Of a DNA stretch of 64,000 bases, positions 1-7,000 are shown piece by piece (position 1 is the stretch's first letter; every line of letters begins with the position of its first letter). The notes beneath the pieces were generated by a model. It was not told the origin of the DNA and made no database searches. It saw only the letters and a list, made by a program, of their open reading frames with translations. The stretch is taken from positions 4,105,022 to 4,169,021 of the forward strand of contig OY282376.1 in NCBI GenBank assembly GCA_958295845.1. The letters are read 5' to 3'. The position numbers and the translations under genes are program-made. The stretch is from Caldilineaceae bacterium (GTDB taxonomy: Bacteria; Chloroflexota; Anaerolineae; Caldilineales; Caldilineaceae).

Positions 1-16
1 CGGAGATTACATTCAA

Positions 17-643
17 ATGAGTAAAGAGAATCAAGGAGGCATTGTTTATATACTAGAGAACGTTGCAATGCCGGGGATCGTGAAAATAGGCAGGACCTCG
101 AGGGACTCAATTGAGAAGAGACTAGGCGAACTATACTCTACTGGCGTCCCAGTCCCGTTTGATTGTGTTTATGCAGCGAGGGTTGCAGATGCAAAGAAAG
201 TAGAAGAAGCATTCCACGAGGCGTTCGGGCCTTATCGAATCAATCCTAAACGCGAGTTTTTCGAAATTGAATCCTTCCAGGCGAAAGCCCTACTTAGTTT
301 AGTCGCTACTGACGATGTAACGCCGGAGATTCAGAAAGAAGCTGCGAATGTAGATGTAGAATCGCTCGCGGGGGTCAACAGGCTGAAGTCGAGGGGGCCC
401 AGAATGAATTTTGTCGATATGAAAATAGATGTTGGAGAAATTCTCAAGTTTACTCGGGAAGATATCGAAGTCGAAGTCGTCAGCCACAATAAGGTCAGAT
501 ATAAGGACAAAGAAGATTACCTTACTCCGATCACGAAGCAGCTCTTGGGCACTTCAGGTGCTCCGGCCACCTCAACACATTGGACTTACCAGGGGAGGTT
601 GCTCCGCGAAATATACAAAGAAACTTACTTTGAGATTCAATAG
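17..643 (+). CDS. GIY-YIG nuclease family protein (T5orf172-like)
   Basis: The N-terminal ~95 residues carry a GIY-YIG core of the T5orf172/Mug113 type: GIVYIL near residue 8, then VKIGRT about 12 residues later, RL at 33-34, and a downstream FHEAFG...NPKREFFEI block supplying the Arg and Glu of the nuclease fold. A poorly conserved linker leads to a C-terminal module (about residues 150-205) with VRYKDKEDYLTPITKQLL and HWTYQGRLLREIY, resembling modified-DNA reader (RAMA-like) modules that often follow GIY-YIG domains. The start is ATG with a weak purine-rich upstream tract (ggaga at 2-6). It looks richer in AT than the following genes, so it may be an accessory gene. A DNA endonuclease or restriction-type role is inferred; no methylase or partner is visible nearby. 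Confidence 0.75.
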   Translation: MSKENQGGIVYILENVAMPGIVKIGRTSRDSIEKRLGELYSTGVPVPFDCVYAARVADAKKVEEAFHEAFGPYRINPKREFFEIESFQAKALLSLVATDDVTPEIQKEAANVDVESLAGVNRLKSRGPRMNFVDMKIDVGEILKFTREDIEVEVVSHNKVRYKDKEDYLTPITKQLLGTSGAPATSTHWTYQGRLLREIYKETYFEIQ

Positions 644-720
644 TAAGTGTATTCCAGGCTCCGAATTTATCTCACATTACAGTCGTTTCGCTCGGTCAAT
701 AAACAAAGAAGGAACAAACC

Positions 721-1539
721 ATGCTCACACCAGAACAAATCCAAACATACCACGACGACGGCTATCTCATCGTTAGGTCTTTCTTCGACGCCGAGGAGAT
801 CGAGTTGCTGCGCCGCACCGCCGTCGCCGACCGCCAGATGGACCAGAAATCCTTCGGCCGCGAGGACGGCGAAGGCGGAACCGTCCGCCTAACCCTGTGG
901 AACCACCCCGGCAACGGCATCTACGGCATGTACGCCCGCTGCACCCGCGTCGTCAACGCAATGGAGCAGCTTCTCGGCGGCGAAGTCTACCACTACCACT
1001 CCAAAATGATCCTCAAGGACCCCGAGATCGGCGGCGCCTGGGCCTGGCACCAGGACTACGGCTACTGGTACGACAACTACGTCCTTTACCCACTGATGTC
1101 AAGTGTCTCCGTCGCCGTCGACGCCGCCACCCGCGAGAACGGCTGCATGCAGGTCCTCAAGGGCTCCCACCACATGGGCCGCATCACCCATGTCGAAACA
1201 GGACAGCAGGCCGGCGCGGACCTTGAGCGCGTAATCGAGGCTGAGAAACGTCTCGAACTGGTCCACTGCGAAGCCGAGCCGGGCGACGCGCTCTTCTTCC
1301 ACTGCAACATCCTCCATCGCTCCGATCAGAACCGCTCGAACAATCCACGCTGGTCGCTGATCTGCTGCTACAACGCCGCCCGAAATGACCCCTACCGCGA
1401 AGCGCATCACCCCAGCTACACGCCGCTCGAAAAGGTGCCCGACAGCGCCATCAAAGAGGTCGGGATGACCCGATTCGAGGATGACGAAAGTGATGTCGCC
1501 TTCCTCGATCCTGAAGCCATTCCCGAGTCGGACGCCTAA
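721..1539 (+). CDS. Phytanoyl-CoA dioxygenase (PhyH) family oxygenase, canonical HxD
   Basis: A 272-residue Fe(II)/2-oxoglutarate dioxygenase of the PhyH family. The canonical facial triad is visible: H110-Q-D112 in WAWHQDYGYW, and the distal His199 in NILHRSDQN. The 2-oxoglutarate-binding Arg is probably R210 in NNPRWSL. The GSHHMGR block at ~149 is also typical. The start has aaggaac 8-14 bases upstream. It is the first gene of a five-gene plus-strand cluster with two Gfo/Idh dehydrogenases, a second PhyH and a hydrolase, with 20 bases to the next gene. The family hydroxylates many small molecules (acyl-CoAs, amino acids, phosphonates, quaternary amines), so the name does not imply phytanate. 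The substrate is unknown; a cytoplasmic catabolic hydroxylase is the best inference. Confidence 0.85.
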   Translation: MLTPEQIQTYHDDGYLIVRSFFDAEEIELLRRTAVADRQMDQKSFGREDGEGGTVRLTLWNHPGNGIYGMYARCTRVVNAMEQLLGGEVYHYHSKMILKDPEIGGAWAWHQDYGYWYDNYVLYPLMSSVSVAVDAATRENGCMQVLKGSHHMGRITHVETGQQAGADLERVIEAEKRLELVHCEAEPGDALFFHCNILHRSDQNRSNNPRWSLICCYNAARNDPYREAHHPSYTPLEKVPDSAIKEVGMTRFEDDESDVAFLDPEAIPESDA

Positions 1540-1559
1540 ACCCAAAGGACGAAACTCGC

Positions 1560-2591
1560 ATGAACAAATACAGATTTCTGATCAGCGGTGGCGGCAGCGC
1601 CGGACGCAGTGTTGCACAAGTGGCCGCAACCGACGGACGCGGCGAAATCGCCGGCGTCGTAGATCCGCAGCAGTCAATGCTCGACAGAATGAAAAAGCTG
1701 TATCCCGAAACCGCCACCGGCGGCGACTACGTCCAGCTCCTGCGCGACACCCAACCCGATGTGGTCGTCGTCGCCGGCCCGGACCACCTGCACGCCGATC
1801 AGACGGTCATGGCGCTGGAGCAGGGCTGCCACGCCCTCGTCGAGAAGCCGCTGGCTACCACAGTAGCCGACTGCCAGCGCATTCTCGACGCCGAAGCCCA
1901 AAACGGTACCCACGTCATGACCGACCAGACCATGCGCTATATGCACCCCTGGCACGAGATGGCGATGATGGCCAAATCGGGCGGGGTCGGCGACGTCTTT
2001 TTCGTCCAGGGCGACTACATCCACGACATGTGGAGCCACTACGCCCCGGAGGGCGCGCACCACACGCCCTGGCGCATCGACAAACAGAACCCGCAGAACA
2101 TCCTGCTCGGCGGAGGCTGCCATCCCCTCGACCTGATCCTTTGGACCGTCGATTCCCCCGTCACCGAGGTCTACGCCTACAGCAACAAGATGAGCGTCCC
2201 CATGTTCCCCGACGACGACTGCTACATCGTCATCCTCCAGTTCGAAAACGGCGCCGCCGGCAAGGTCTACGTGACCAGCGGCTGCTCCGGCCACGGTATG
2301 GGCGAAGGCATGGGCGGCGGCTTCCTGGCCGTATACGGCACTGAGGGCACACTGTGGAAGGGAAAGCTCTACCGCCGCGACCACGATCCCGCGGACATCG
2401 AAGAGCACGCTGCCGATGAGGTCGTCGGCGGTCACGGCTGGGGCCGCTCGGTGATCGACTACCTCGACCTGCTCGACGGCAAAATCAGCAACCCGATCCC
2501 GGCCAGCCGCGGCGCCAACATCGTGTCAGTCTGCGCTGCCGCGCTCGAATCCATCCGCACCAAAAAGCCGCAGTCACCCCATTGGTTCTAA
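1560..2591 (+). CDS. Gfo/Idh/MocA family NAD(P)-dependent oxidoreductase
   Basis: 343 residues. The N-terminal Rossmann fold shows ISGGGSAGRSV (residues 8-18), a DP at the end of beta-2 (35-36) and the family signature EKP at 95-97 in ALVEKPLATT. The C-terminal alpha/beta domain has the GGGCHPLDLILW block that carries the catalytic His. Full length for the family. It starts 20 bases after the first PhyH gene, with aaagga just upstream of the ATG, and ends 24 bases before the second PhyH gene, so co-transcription is likely. Members oxidise or reduce hydroxyl groups of sugars, inositols and related alcohols. Here it could oxidise an alcohol made by the neighbouring dioxygenase, which is inference from context only. 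Confidence 0.88.
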   Translation: MNKYRFLISGGGSAGRSVAQVAATDGRGEIAGVVDPQQSMLDRMKKLYPETATGGDYVQLLRDTQPDVVVVAGPDHLHADQTVMALEQGCHALVEKPLATTVADCQRILDAEAQNGTHVMTDQTMRYMHPWHEMAMMAKSGGVGDVFFVQGDYIHDMWSHYAPEGAHHTPWRIDKQNPQNILLGGGCHPLDLILWTVDSPVTEVYAYSNKMSVPMFPDDDCYIVILQFENGAAGKVYVTSGCSGHGMGEGMGGGFLAVYGTEGTLWKGKLYRRDHDPADIEEHAADEVVGGHGWGRSVIDYLDLLDGKISNPIPASRGANIVSVCAAALESIRTKKPQSPHWF

Positions 2592-2615
2592 GATGCCTGC
2601 CCCAGGAGTCTGAAA

Positions 2616-3398
2616 GTGTTATCCTACGAACAGCTACACCACTTTGCAGAGCACGGTTGGGTTCTGGAAGAAAATGTTCTCAACCCGGAACAGGTCGAGG
2701 CCTACAAGGCTGCGCTGGAACGGCAGTCCAGGTATGTGCGCCCCCTGGCCCACGACGATGACGACGAAATCGTCCATATCGACTGCATGGTCAATGGGGA
2801 CCCGATCTTCCGCGAGTGGCTGATGATTCCCCAGGTCCTGGAGGCGAATCGCCAGCTGATGGGCGCCGAGGTCAAGTACGAGACCTGCCACGCCATGATC
2901 AAACGCCCCCACCCCGAACGCAGCGCCCAGGAGACCGTTTTGCGGGATCCCGACAAGATGGGCTGGCACCGCGGCCTACGCCCCAAGTGGGGCACCTTCC
3001 CCCACGATACCGACCCGGACCTGATCAACTGCGTCTTTCTCAACAACATCACCTACCTTACCGATGTCTCCCCCGGCGACGGCGGCACGATGATCCTCGA
3101 CGGATCTCACAGACTTGAAGGAAACTATGAGGCGCTCAAGGATAAGTGCCCCATCGTCGAGGCCACCGCAACAGCCGGCAGCATCCTCCACTTCACAGAA
3201 ACGCTCCTCCACGCTGGCGTGCCCATCTTGAGCGAAAACGTGCGCTATACCATGTTCTACGGCTTCACGCCCAACTGGTTCGTTAACTGGCCCGGCACCG
3301 AGGTTCCCGACTATGTACTCAAGACCGTCCGCGATGAAGAGCTGAGAGGCATTCTTGGCGGAAATTCGGGCTATTCCGGCCAATTTCCCGTGTTATAA
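2616..3398 (+). CDS. PhyH-family Fe(II)/2OG oxygenase with HxG in place of HxD
   Basis: 260 residues with GTG start and AGGAG at 2604-2608. The double-stranded beta-helix is recognisable: KMGWHRGLRPKWG (115-127), YLTDVSPGDGGTMILDGSHR (147-166), then GSILHFTETLLHAG with the distal His199 and R210 in ENVRYTMFYGF. The proximal metal motif reads H118-R119-G120, so the usual Asp is Gly. From recollection of the family, an HRG form recurs in a PhyH subfamily common in Planctomycetes-, Poribacteria- and Chloroflexota-type genomes, so a sequencing error is unlikely. Loss of this carboxylate is the hallmark of Fe/2OG halogenases such as SyrB2 (HxA) and WelO5 or BesD (HxG). Another residue could replace the ligand. 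Function is not established; the gene is embedded in the PhyH-Gfo/Idh-hydrolase cluster. Confidence 0.8.
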   Translation: MLSYEQLHHFAEHGWVLEENVLNPEQVEAYKAALERQSRYVRPLAHDDDDEIVHIDCMVNGDPIFREWLMIPQVLEANRQLMGAEVKYETCHAMIKRPHPERSAQETVLRDPDKMGWHRGLRPKWGTFPHDTDPDLINCVFLNNITYLTDVSPGDGGTMILDGSHRLEGNYEALKDKCPIVEATATAGSILHFTETLLHAGVPILSENVRYTMFYGFTPNWFVNWPGTEVPDYVLKTVRDEELRGILGGNSGYSGQFPVL

Positions 3399-3444
3399 TT
3401 TCAGGAGAGAAAGCGCGCCCCTAACCGAGCGTGAGGAGAGGACA

Positions 3445-4479
3445 ATGGCGAGACGCAACTTCTCAATGCAGGCATACTGGGAAGATCAGGTCGATAACTT
3501 CACGCCCAAGCTCCACTTTGACGGCCAGACGGCGGACTTTGAGAGTTGGCGTCAGACCGCGCACACCAAGTACATGGAGCTCCTGGGCAGTTTCCCCAAA
3601 CCGGTCCCGCTGGAGGCCGAAGTCGAAAGCAGCGTCGAGGACGACGGCCTGATCCGCGAGCGTGTGGTCTTCAACTCCGAAGAGTTCATGAGCGTGCCCT
3701 GCCAGGTCCTGCGCCCCAAAACAATGCCCGCCAACGGTACAAACGCCGCCATCCTCTGCTCGCACGGACACGGACCGTTCGGCAAAGATCCAGTGGCAGG
3801 GATCCGCTCCACCGACGAAATGCAAGCCAACATCGATCTGCACAACTACGACTACGGCTTCCAAATGGCCAGGGCCGGCTATCTGACGATTTCACCTGAC
3901 CTGCGCGGCTTTGGCGAACGCCGCGACGGCCGCAACCCGTACCCCGGACGCGACCCGTGCAATGTCAACTACATTCGCGGCACCATGCTCGACCGCTGGC
4001 CCCTGACACTCAACATCTGGGACATGAAATGCTGTATCGACTACCTGGAGACCCGCCCCGAGGTCGATCCCAAACGCATCGGCATGATGGGCCTATCGCA
4101 AGGCGGCACGATGACTACATTCGCCGCCGCCGCAGAGCCGCGCATCGCCGCCGCTGATATCATGGGCTACGTCAACCCGTGGAAGGGCTTCGCTTTCGAA
4201 CGCGTCAACTTCTGCGGCTCGCAAATCGTTCCCGGCATCCACGCCTGGTTCGACACCGACGACATCGCCGGCCTGATCGCGCCCCGTCCCCTCATGCTCG
4301 ACATGGGCATGTACGACGACTGCTTCTATATCCACGACATGCTAAAGGGGTACGAGGGTGTGAAGCGCATCTACGAAGCCGCCGGCGCGGGCGACCGACT
4401 GTGGAAGCTGGTTCACCCCCACGGACACGGATGGGGCGGCGTTGAGGGGACGGCAGAGTTCTTCGGGAAATACCTGTAG
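3445..4479 (+). CDS. Alpha/beta hydrolase (acetylxylan esterase / dienelactone hydrolase type)
   Basis: 344 residues from the ATG preceded by gaggagagga; an in-frame upstream extension to 3355 would overlap the PhyH gene and lacks a ribosome site. The alpha/beta-hydrolase landmarks are the oxyanion segment CSHGHGPFG (105-113), PDLRGFGER (151-159), the nucleophile elbow GLSQGG with Ser218, and a late His-rich KLVHPHGHGWG (321-331) supplying the catalytic His. The layout with a ~100-residue N-terminal part is typical of large esterases acting on sugar or small-molecule esters. No signal peptide, so cytoplasmic. It sits 46 bases after the HxG PhyH gene and probably belongs to the same transcription unit. 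Substrate unknown; an esterase or hydrolytic step of the cluster's pathway is inferred. Confidence 0.8.
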   Translation: MARRNFSMQAYWEDQVDNFTPKLHFDGQTADFESWRQTAHTKYMELLGSFPKPVPLEAEVESSVEDDGLIRERVVFNSEEFMSVPCQVLRPKTMPANGTNAAILCSHGHGPFGKDPVAGIRSTDEMQANIDLHNYDYGFQMARAGYLTISPDLRGFGERRDGRNPYPGRDPCNVNYIRGTMLDRWPLTLNIWDMKCCIDYLETRPEVDPKRIGMMGLSQGGTMTTFAAAAEPRIAAADIMGYVNPWKGFAFERVNFCGSQIVPGIHAWFDTDDIAGLIAPRPLMLDMGMYDDCFYIHDMLKGYEGVKRIYEAAGAGDRLWKLVHPHGHGWGGVEGTAEFFGKYL

Positions 4480-4502
4480 GTCCTCCACAGGAAAGAAAAT
4501 CG

Positions 4503-4532
4503 AGGAGCGAGTGGAGATAACACCTCGCTCCT
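4503..4532. other. Intergenic hairpin (9-bp perfect arms)
   Basis: aggagcgag (4503-4511) and ctcgctcct (4524-4532) are perfect inverted arms around a 12-base loop, lying between the hydrolase stop and the next Gfo/Idh gene. No U-tract follows, so it is not a clear intrinsic terminator. It could be an mRNA-stabilising or attenuating hairpin, or a dispersed palindromic repeat. Confidence 0.6.
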
Positions 4533-4554
4533 ACATAAGACCCAGGTGACAACA

Positions 4555-5658
4555 ATGGCAGATGAGATCAAAGTCGCCTTCTCGGGCGCGCGCCGGGCAG
4601 GCTCCTTTTTCAAGGCGTTTCAAACCCACCCAGAGACCGAGATCGTTGCCCTCTGCGACCCCTTCGCGCCTACCCTGGCGGCGTCGGGAGAGGCCACTTG
4701 CGTTACTCAACTATATAACGTATTTGAGACGATGCTGGATGAGGCCAAGCCGGACGCTGTCGTGGTATCGTCACCGATGCAGTACCACGCGCCGCAAGCG
4801 ATCGCCGCGCTGCAACGCGGCATCCATGTCCTCAGCGAGGTGACGGCCGCGGTCTCAGTCGACGAGTGCCGCTGGCTAACCCAGGCCTGCAACCAGAGCG
4901 ACGCCATTTACATGATGGCCGAAAACTACATGTACATGAAGCCCAATGTGCTGGTGCAAGCGCTGGTCGAGGCCGGTCTCTTCGGCGAGACCTACTACGC
5001 CGAGGGCGAATATATCCACGAGCTCTCCGTACTACACCACCTGCCCGACGGCACCCCGACCTGGCGCTACTACTGGCAGGTCGGCGTCAACGGCTGCACC
5101 TACCCCACCCATAGCCTTGGCCCCTGCCTCATGTGGATCAAGGAGCGGCCTGAACGCATCAGCTGCATCGGCACCGGAATCTGGACCGACCCCGAACACG
5201 CCATGGAGGACACCGTGCTCCTGCTATGCAAAACGCGCAGCGAAAAACTGATGCGCGTGCGCGTAGACATGCTCTCCAAGCGACCCCACTCAATGACCAA
5301 CTACACGCTGCAGGGTACGAAGGGCGCCTACGAGAGCAGGCGCCGCCCTGGCGAAGGCGACTGGATATGGCTGGAGGACTTCTGTCAGGACCCAGATGTC
5401 TGGGTTCCGCTGGAAGAGTTTGAAGCCGAGTTCATGCCGGAGATCTGGCGCGACCCGCCGGAAGAGGCGGTCCGCGCCGGCCACGGCGGGGGTGACTACT
5501 TCGAAGTGATGGATTTCGTCGACGCGGTGCAGGGACGCAAGCCGCCGCCGATCGACATCCACGCGGCCATGGACATGACACTCCCAGGCCTGGTTAGCCA
5601 GGATTCGATCCGCCAAGGCGGCGAGTGGCTGGAAGTGCCCAATTCCAGGGAGTGGTAA
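4555..5658 (+). CDS. Gfo/Idh/MocA family oxidoreductase, EVT variant
   Basis: 367 residues from the ATG at 4555; a GTG at 4546 lies inside the likely Shine-Dalgarno area (ccagg), so the ATG is preferred. The Rossmann segment reads VAFSGARRAGSFFKAF, with CDPFAP after beta-2. The usual EKP tripeptide is replaced: HVLSEVTAAVS gives EVT, so the conserved Lys is absent. This substitution is seen in an MviM-like subset of the family. The C-terminal part has MYMKPNVLVQALVEAGLFG and YYWQVGVNGCTYPTHSLGP, where the catalytic His would lie. Last gene of the cluster, separated by a hairpin-bearing 75-base gap. Probably an NAD(P)-dependent oxidoreductase or a C-O lyase-like member on a carbohydrate-type substrate; exact reaction unknown. 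Confidence 0.82.
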   Translation: MADEIKVAFSGARRAGSFFKAFQTHPETEIVALCDPFAPTLAASGEATCVTQLYNVFETMLDEAKPDAVVVSSPMQYHAPQAIAALQRGIHVLSEVTAAVSVDECRWLTQACNQSDAIYMMAENYMYMKPNVLVQALVEAGLFGETYYAEGEYIHELSVLHHLPDGTPTWRYYWQVGVNGCTYPTHSLGPCLMWIKERPERISCIGTGIWTDPEHAMEDTVLLLCKTRSEKLMRVRVDMLSKRPHSMTNYTLQGTKGAYESRRRPGEGDWIWLEDFCQDPDVWVPLEEFEAEFMPEIWRDPPEEAVRAGHGGGDYFEVMDFVDAVQGRKPPPIDIHAAMDMTLPGLVSQDSIRQGGEWLEVPNSREW

Positions 5659-5723
5659 ACGGCAGTGGACAGCGCATAGTAGATTCTAGCTAGCGCAGCT
5701 ACCGCCGGCAGTATACTAACAAT

Positions 5724-6902
5724 TCAATTCAGCCGTTCGATGACCCCGGCCGCGCCCATGCCGCCGCCGATGCACATTGTGACGAGACCAATCTGCTTGT
5801 CCTGCCGCGCCAGTTCGTGCAGCATCTGCACCGTCAGTTTGGCGCCGGTGCAGCCCAGCGGATGACCCAGAGCGATGGCGCCGCCGTTGACATTGACCGT
5901 CTCTTCGTCCAGCTCCAGCTCGCGGATGACGGCCAGCGCCTGCACCGCGAAGGCTTCGTTGAGCTCGACCAGATCGATGTCGTCCAGGCTGACGCCGGCC
6001 AGCTTGAGCGCCTTGGGCACCGCCGCCACCGGACCGATTCCCATCACTTCCGGCGCGACGCCACCAACCGCGAATCCGCGGAAGCGGGCCATCGGTTCAA
6101 GTCCCAGCTGCTCCGCCTTCTCCTCGCTCATCACCAGAACGGCCGCGGCGCCGTCGCTGGTCTGGCTGCTGTTGCCGGCCGTAACGGTCCCTCGCGCGTG
6201 GAAGACCGGCCGCAACTTGGCCAGCGCCTCAACCGACGAATCGCGGCGAATGCCCTCGTCCCGGTCGAAGACGATATTGTAAGTCTTGGTGCCGCCGCCC
6301 TCGCCCAGCGTGAGCTCGACCTCCAGTGGCACGACCTCCTCGTCGAACTTGCCGGCGTCCTGCGCGGCGGCCGCGCGCTGGTGGCTGCGCAGGGCAAATG
6401 CGTCCTGCTCTTCGCGCGTTACCTCATACTGGCGCGCCAGGTTTTCCGCTGTCAGCCCCATGCCGATGTAAACACCGGGATGTTCTTTGGCCAGGTCAGG
6501 GTTGGCCATGAACTTATTGCTGCTCATCGGAACCATGGACATGGTCTCCACGCCGCCGGCGATGACCGCCTCGCCCATTCCGCTCATAACCTGCTGCGCG
6601 GCCAGGGCAATCGTCTGCAGGCCGCTCGAGCAGAAGCGATTGACCGTCTGCGCCGGCACCTCGACCGGCAGGCCGGCGCGCAGGCTGGCGATGCGGCTCA
6701 CGTTCATGCCCTGCTCGGCCTCCGGCATGGCGCAGCCCATGATGACGTCGTCGATCTCCTTGGCATCCACAGCCGGCGCCCGTTCCATCACGGCGCCTAT
6801 TGCAGCGGCAGCCATCTCCTCAGGTCGGGTAGTCCGTAAAGTCCCCCGCGGTGCCTTGCCTATGGCCGTCCGAGCGGCCGAAACGATAACAGCGTTAGTC
6901 AT
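5724..6902 (-). CDS. fadA: Acetyl-CoA C-acyltransferase (3-ketoacyl-CoA thiolase)
   Basis: 392 residues from the ATG at 6902, which has aggagc 8-13 bases upstream; longer in-frame extensions lack support. Thiolase hallmarks are clear: nucleophilic Cys91 in NRFCSSGLQT, the GGVETMSMVPM loop, GHPLGCTGAK with the catalytic His, and the C-terminal CIGGGMGAAG with the second Cys. Full length for the family. It catalyses the thiolytic cleavage of 3-ketoacyl-CoA to acetyl-CoA plus a shortened acyl-CoA. The upstream neighbour on the same strand, 98 bases away, is the FadN-like bifunctional enzyme, giving the FadN-FadA pair known from Bacillus-type beta-oxidation operons. No acyl-CoA dehydrogenase is in the window. 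Confidence 0.93.
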   Translation of the reverse strand: MTNAVIVSAARTAIGKAPRGTLRTTRPEEMAAAAIGAVMERAPAVDAKEIDDVIMGCAMPEAEQGMNVSRIASLRAGLPVEVPAQTVNRFCSSGLQTIALAAQQVMSGMGEAVIAGGVETMSMVPMSSNKFMANPDLAKEHPGVYIGMGLTAENLARQYEVTREEQDAFALRSHQRAAAAQDAGKFDEEVVPLEVELTLGEGGGTKTYNIVFDRDEGIRRDSSVEALAKLRPVFHARGTVTAGNSSQTSDGAAAVLVMSEEKAEQLGLEPMARFRGFAVGGVAPEVMGIGPVAAVPKALKLAGVSLDDIDLVELNEAFAVQALAVIRELELDEETVNVNGGAIALGHPLGCTGAKLTVQMLHELARQDKQIGLVTMCIGGGMGAAGVIERLN

Positions 6903-7000
6903 GGTGTTGTGCTCCTGTAGCGAAAGACAGTATATGAATCGCCCACTTTTCCCTTCGAGTTCACGTTGTGAATGCAAGTCTTGAATTACCGACAGTGGTG

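Noticed and set aside
721..1539. Annotation as a true phytanoyl-CoA hydroxylase
   Set aside because: The family name is a placeholder in bacteria. No acyl-CoA-binding evidence is visible and the context is a sugar- or small-molecule-type cluster.
4503..4532. Intrinsic terminator in the Gfo/Idh gap
   Set aside because: The hairpin is perfect but no U-tract follows, so it is reported as a plain hairpin.
5817..6839. 340-codon open frame antisense to the thiolase
   Set aside because: Shadow of the thiolase coding sequence, with His/Gln/Arg-rich content typical of frame bias.
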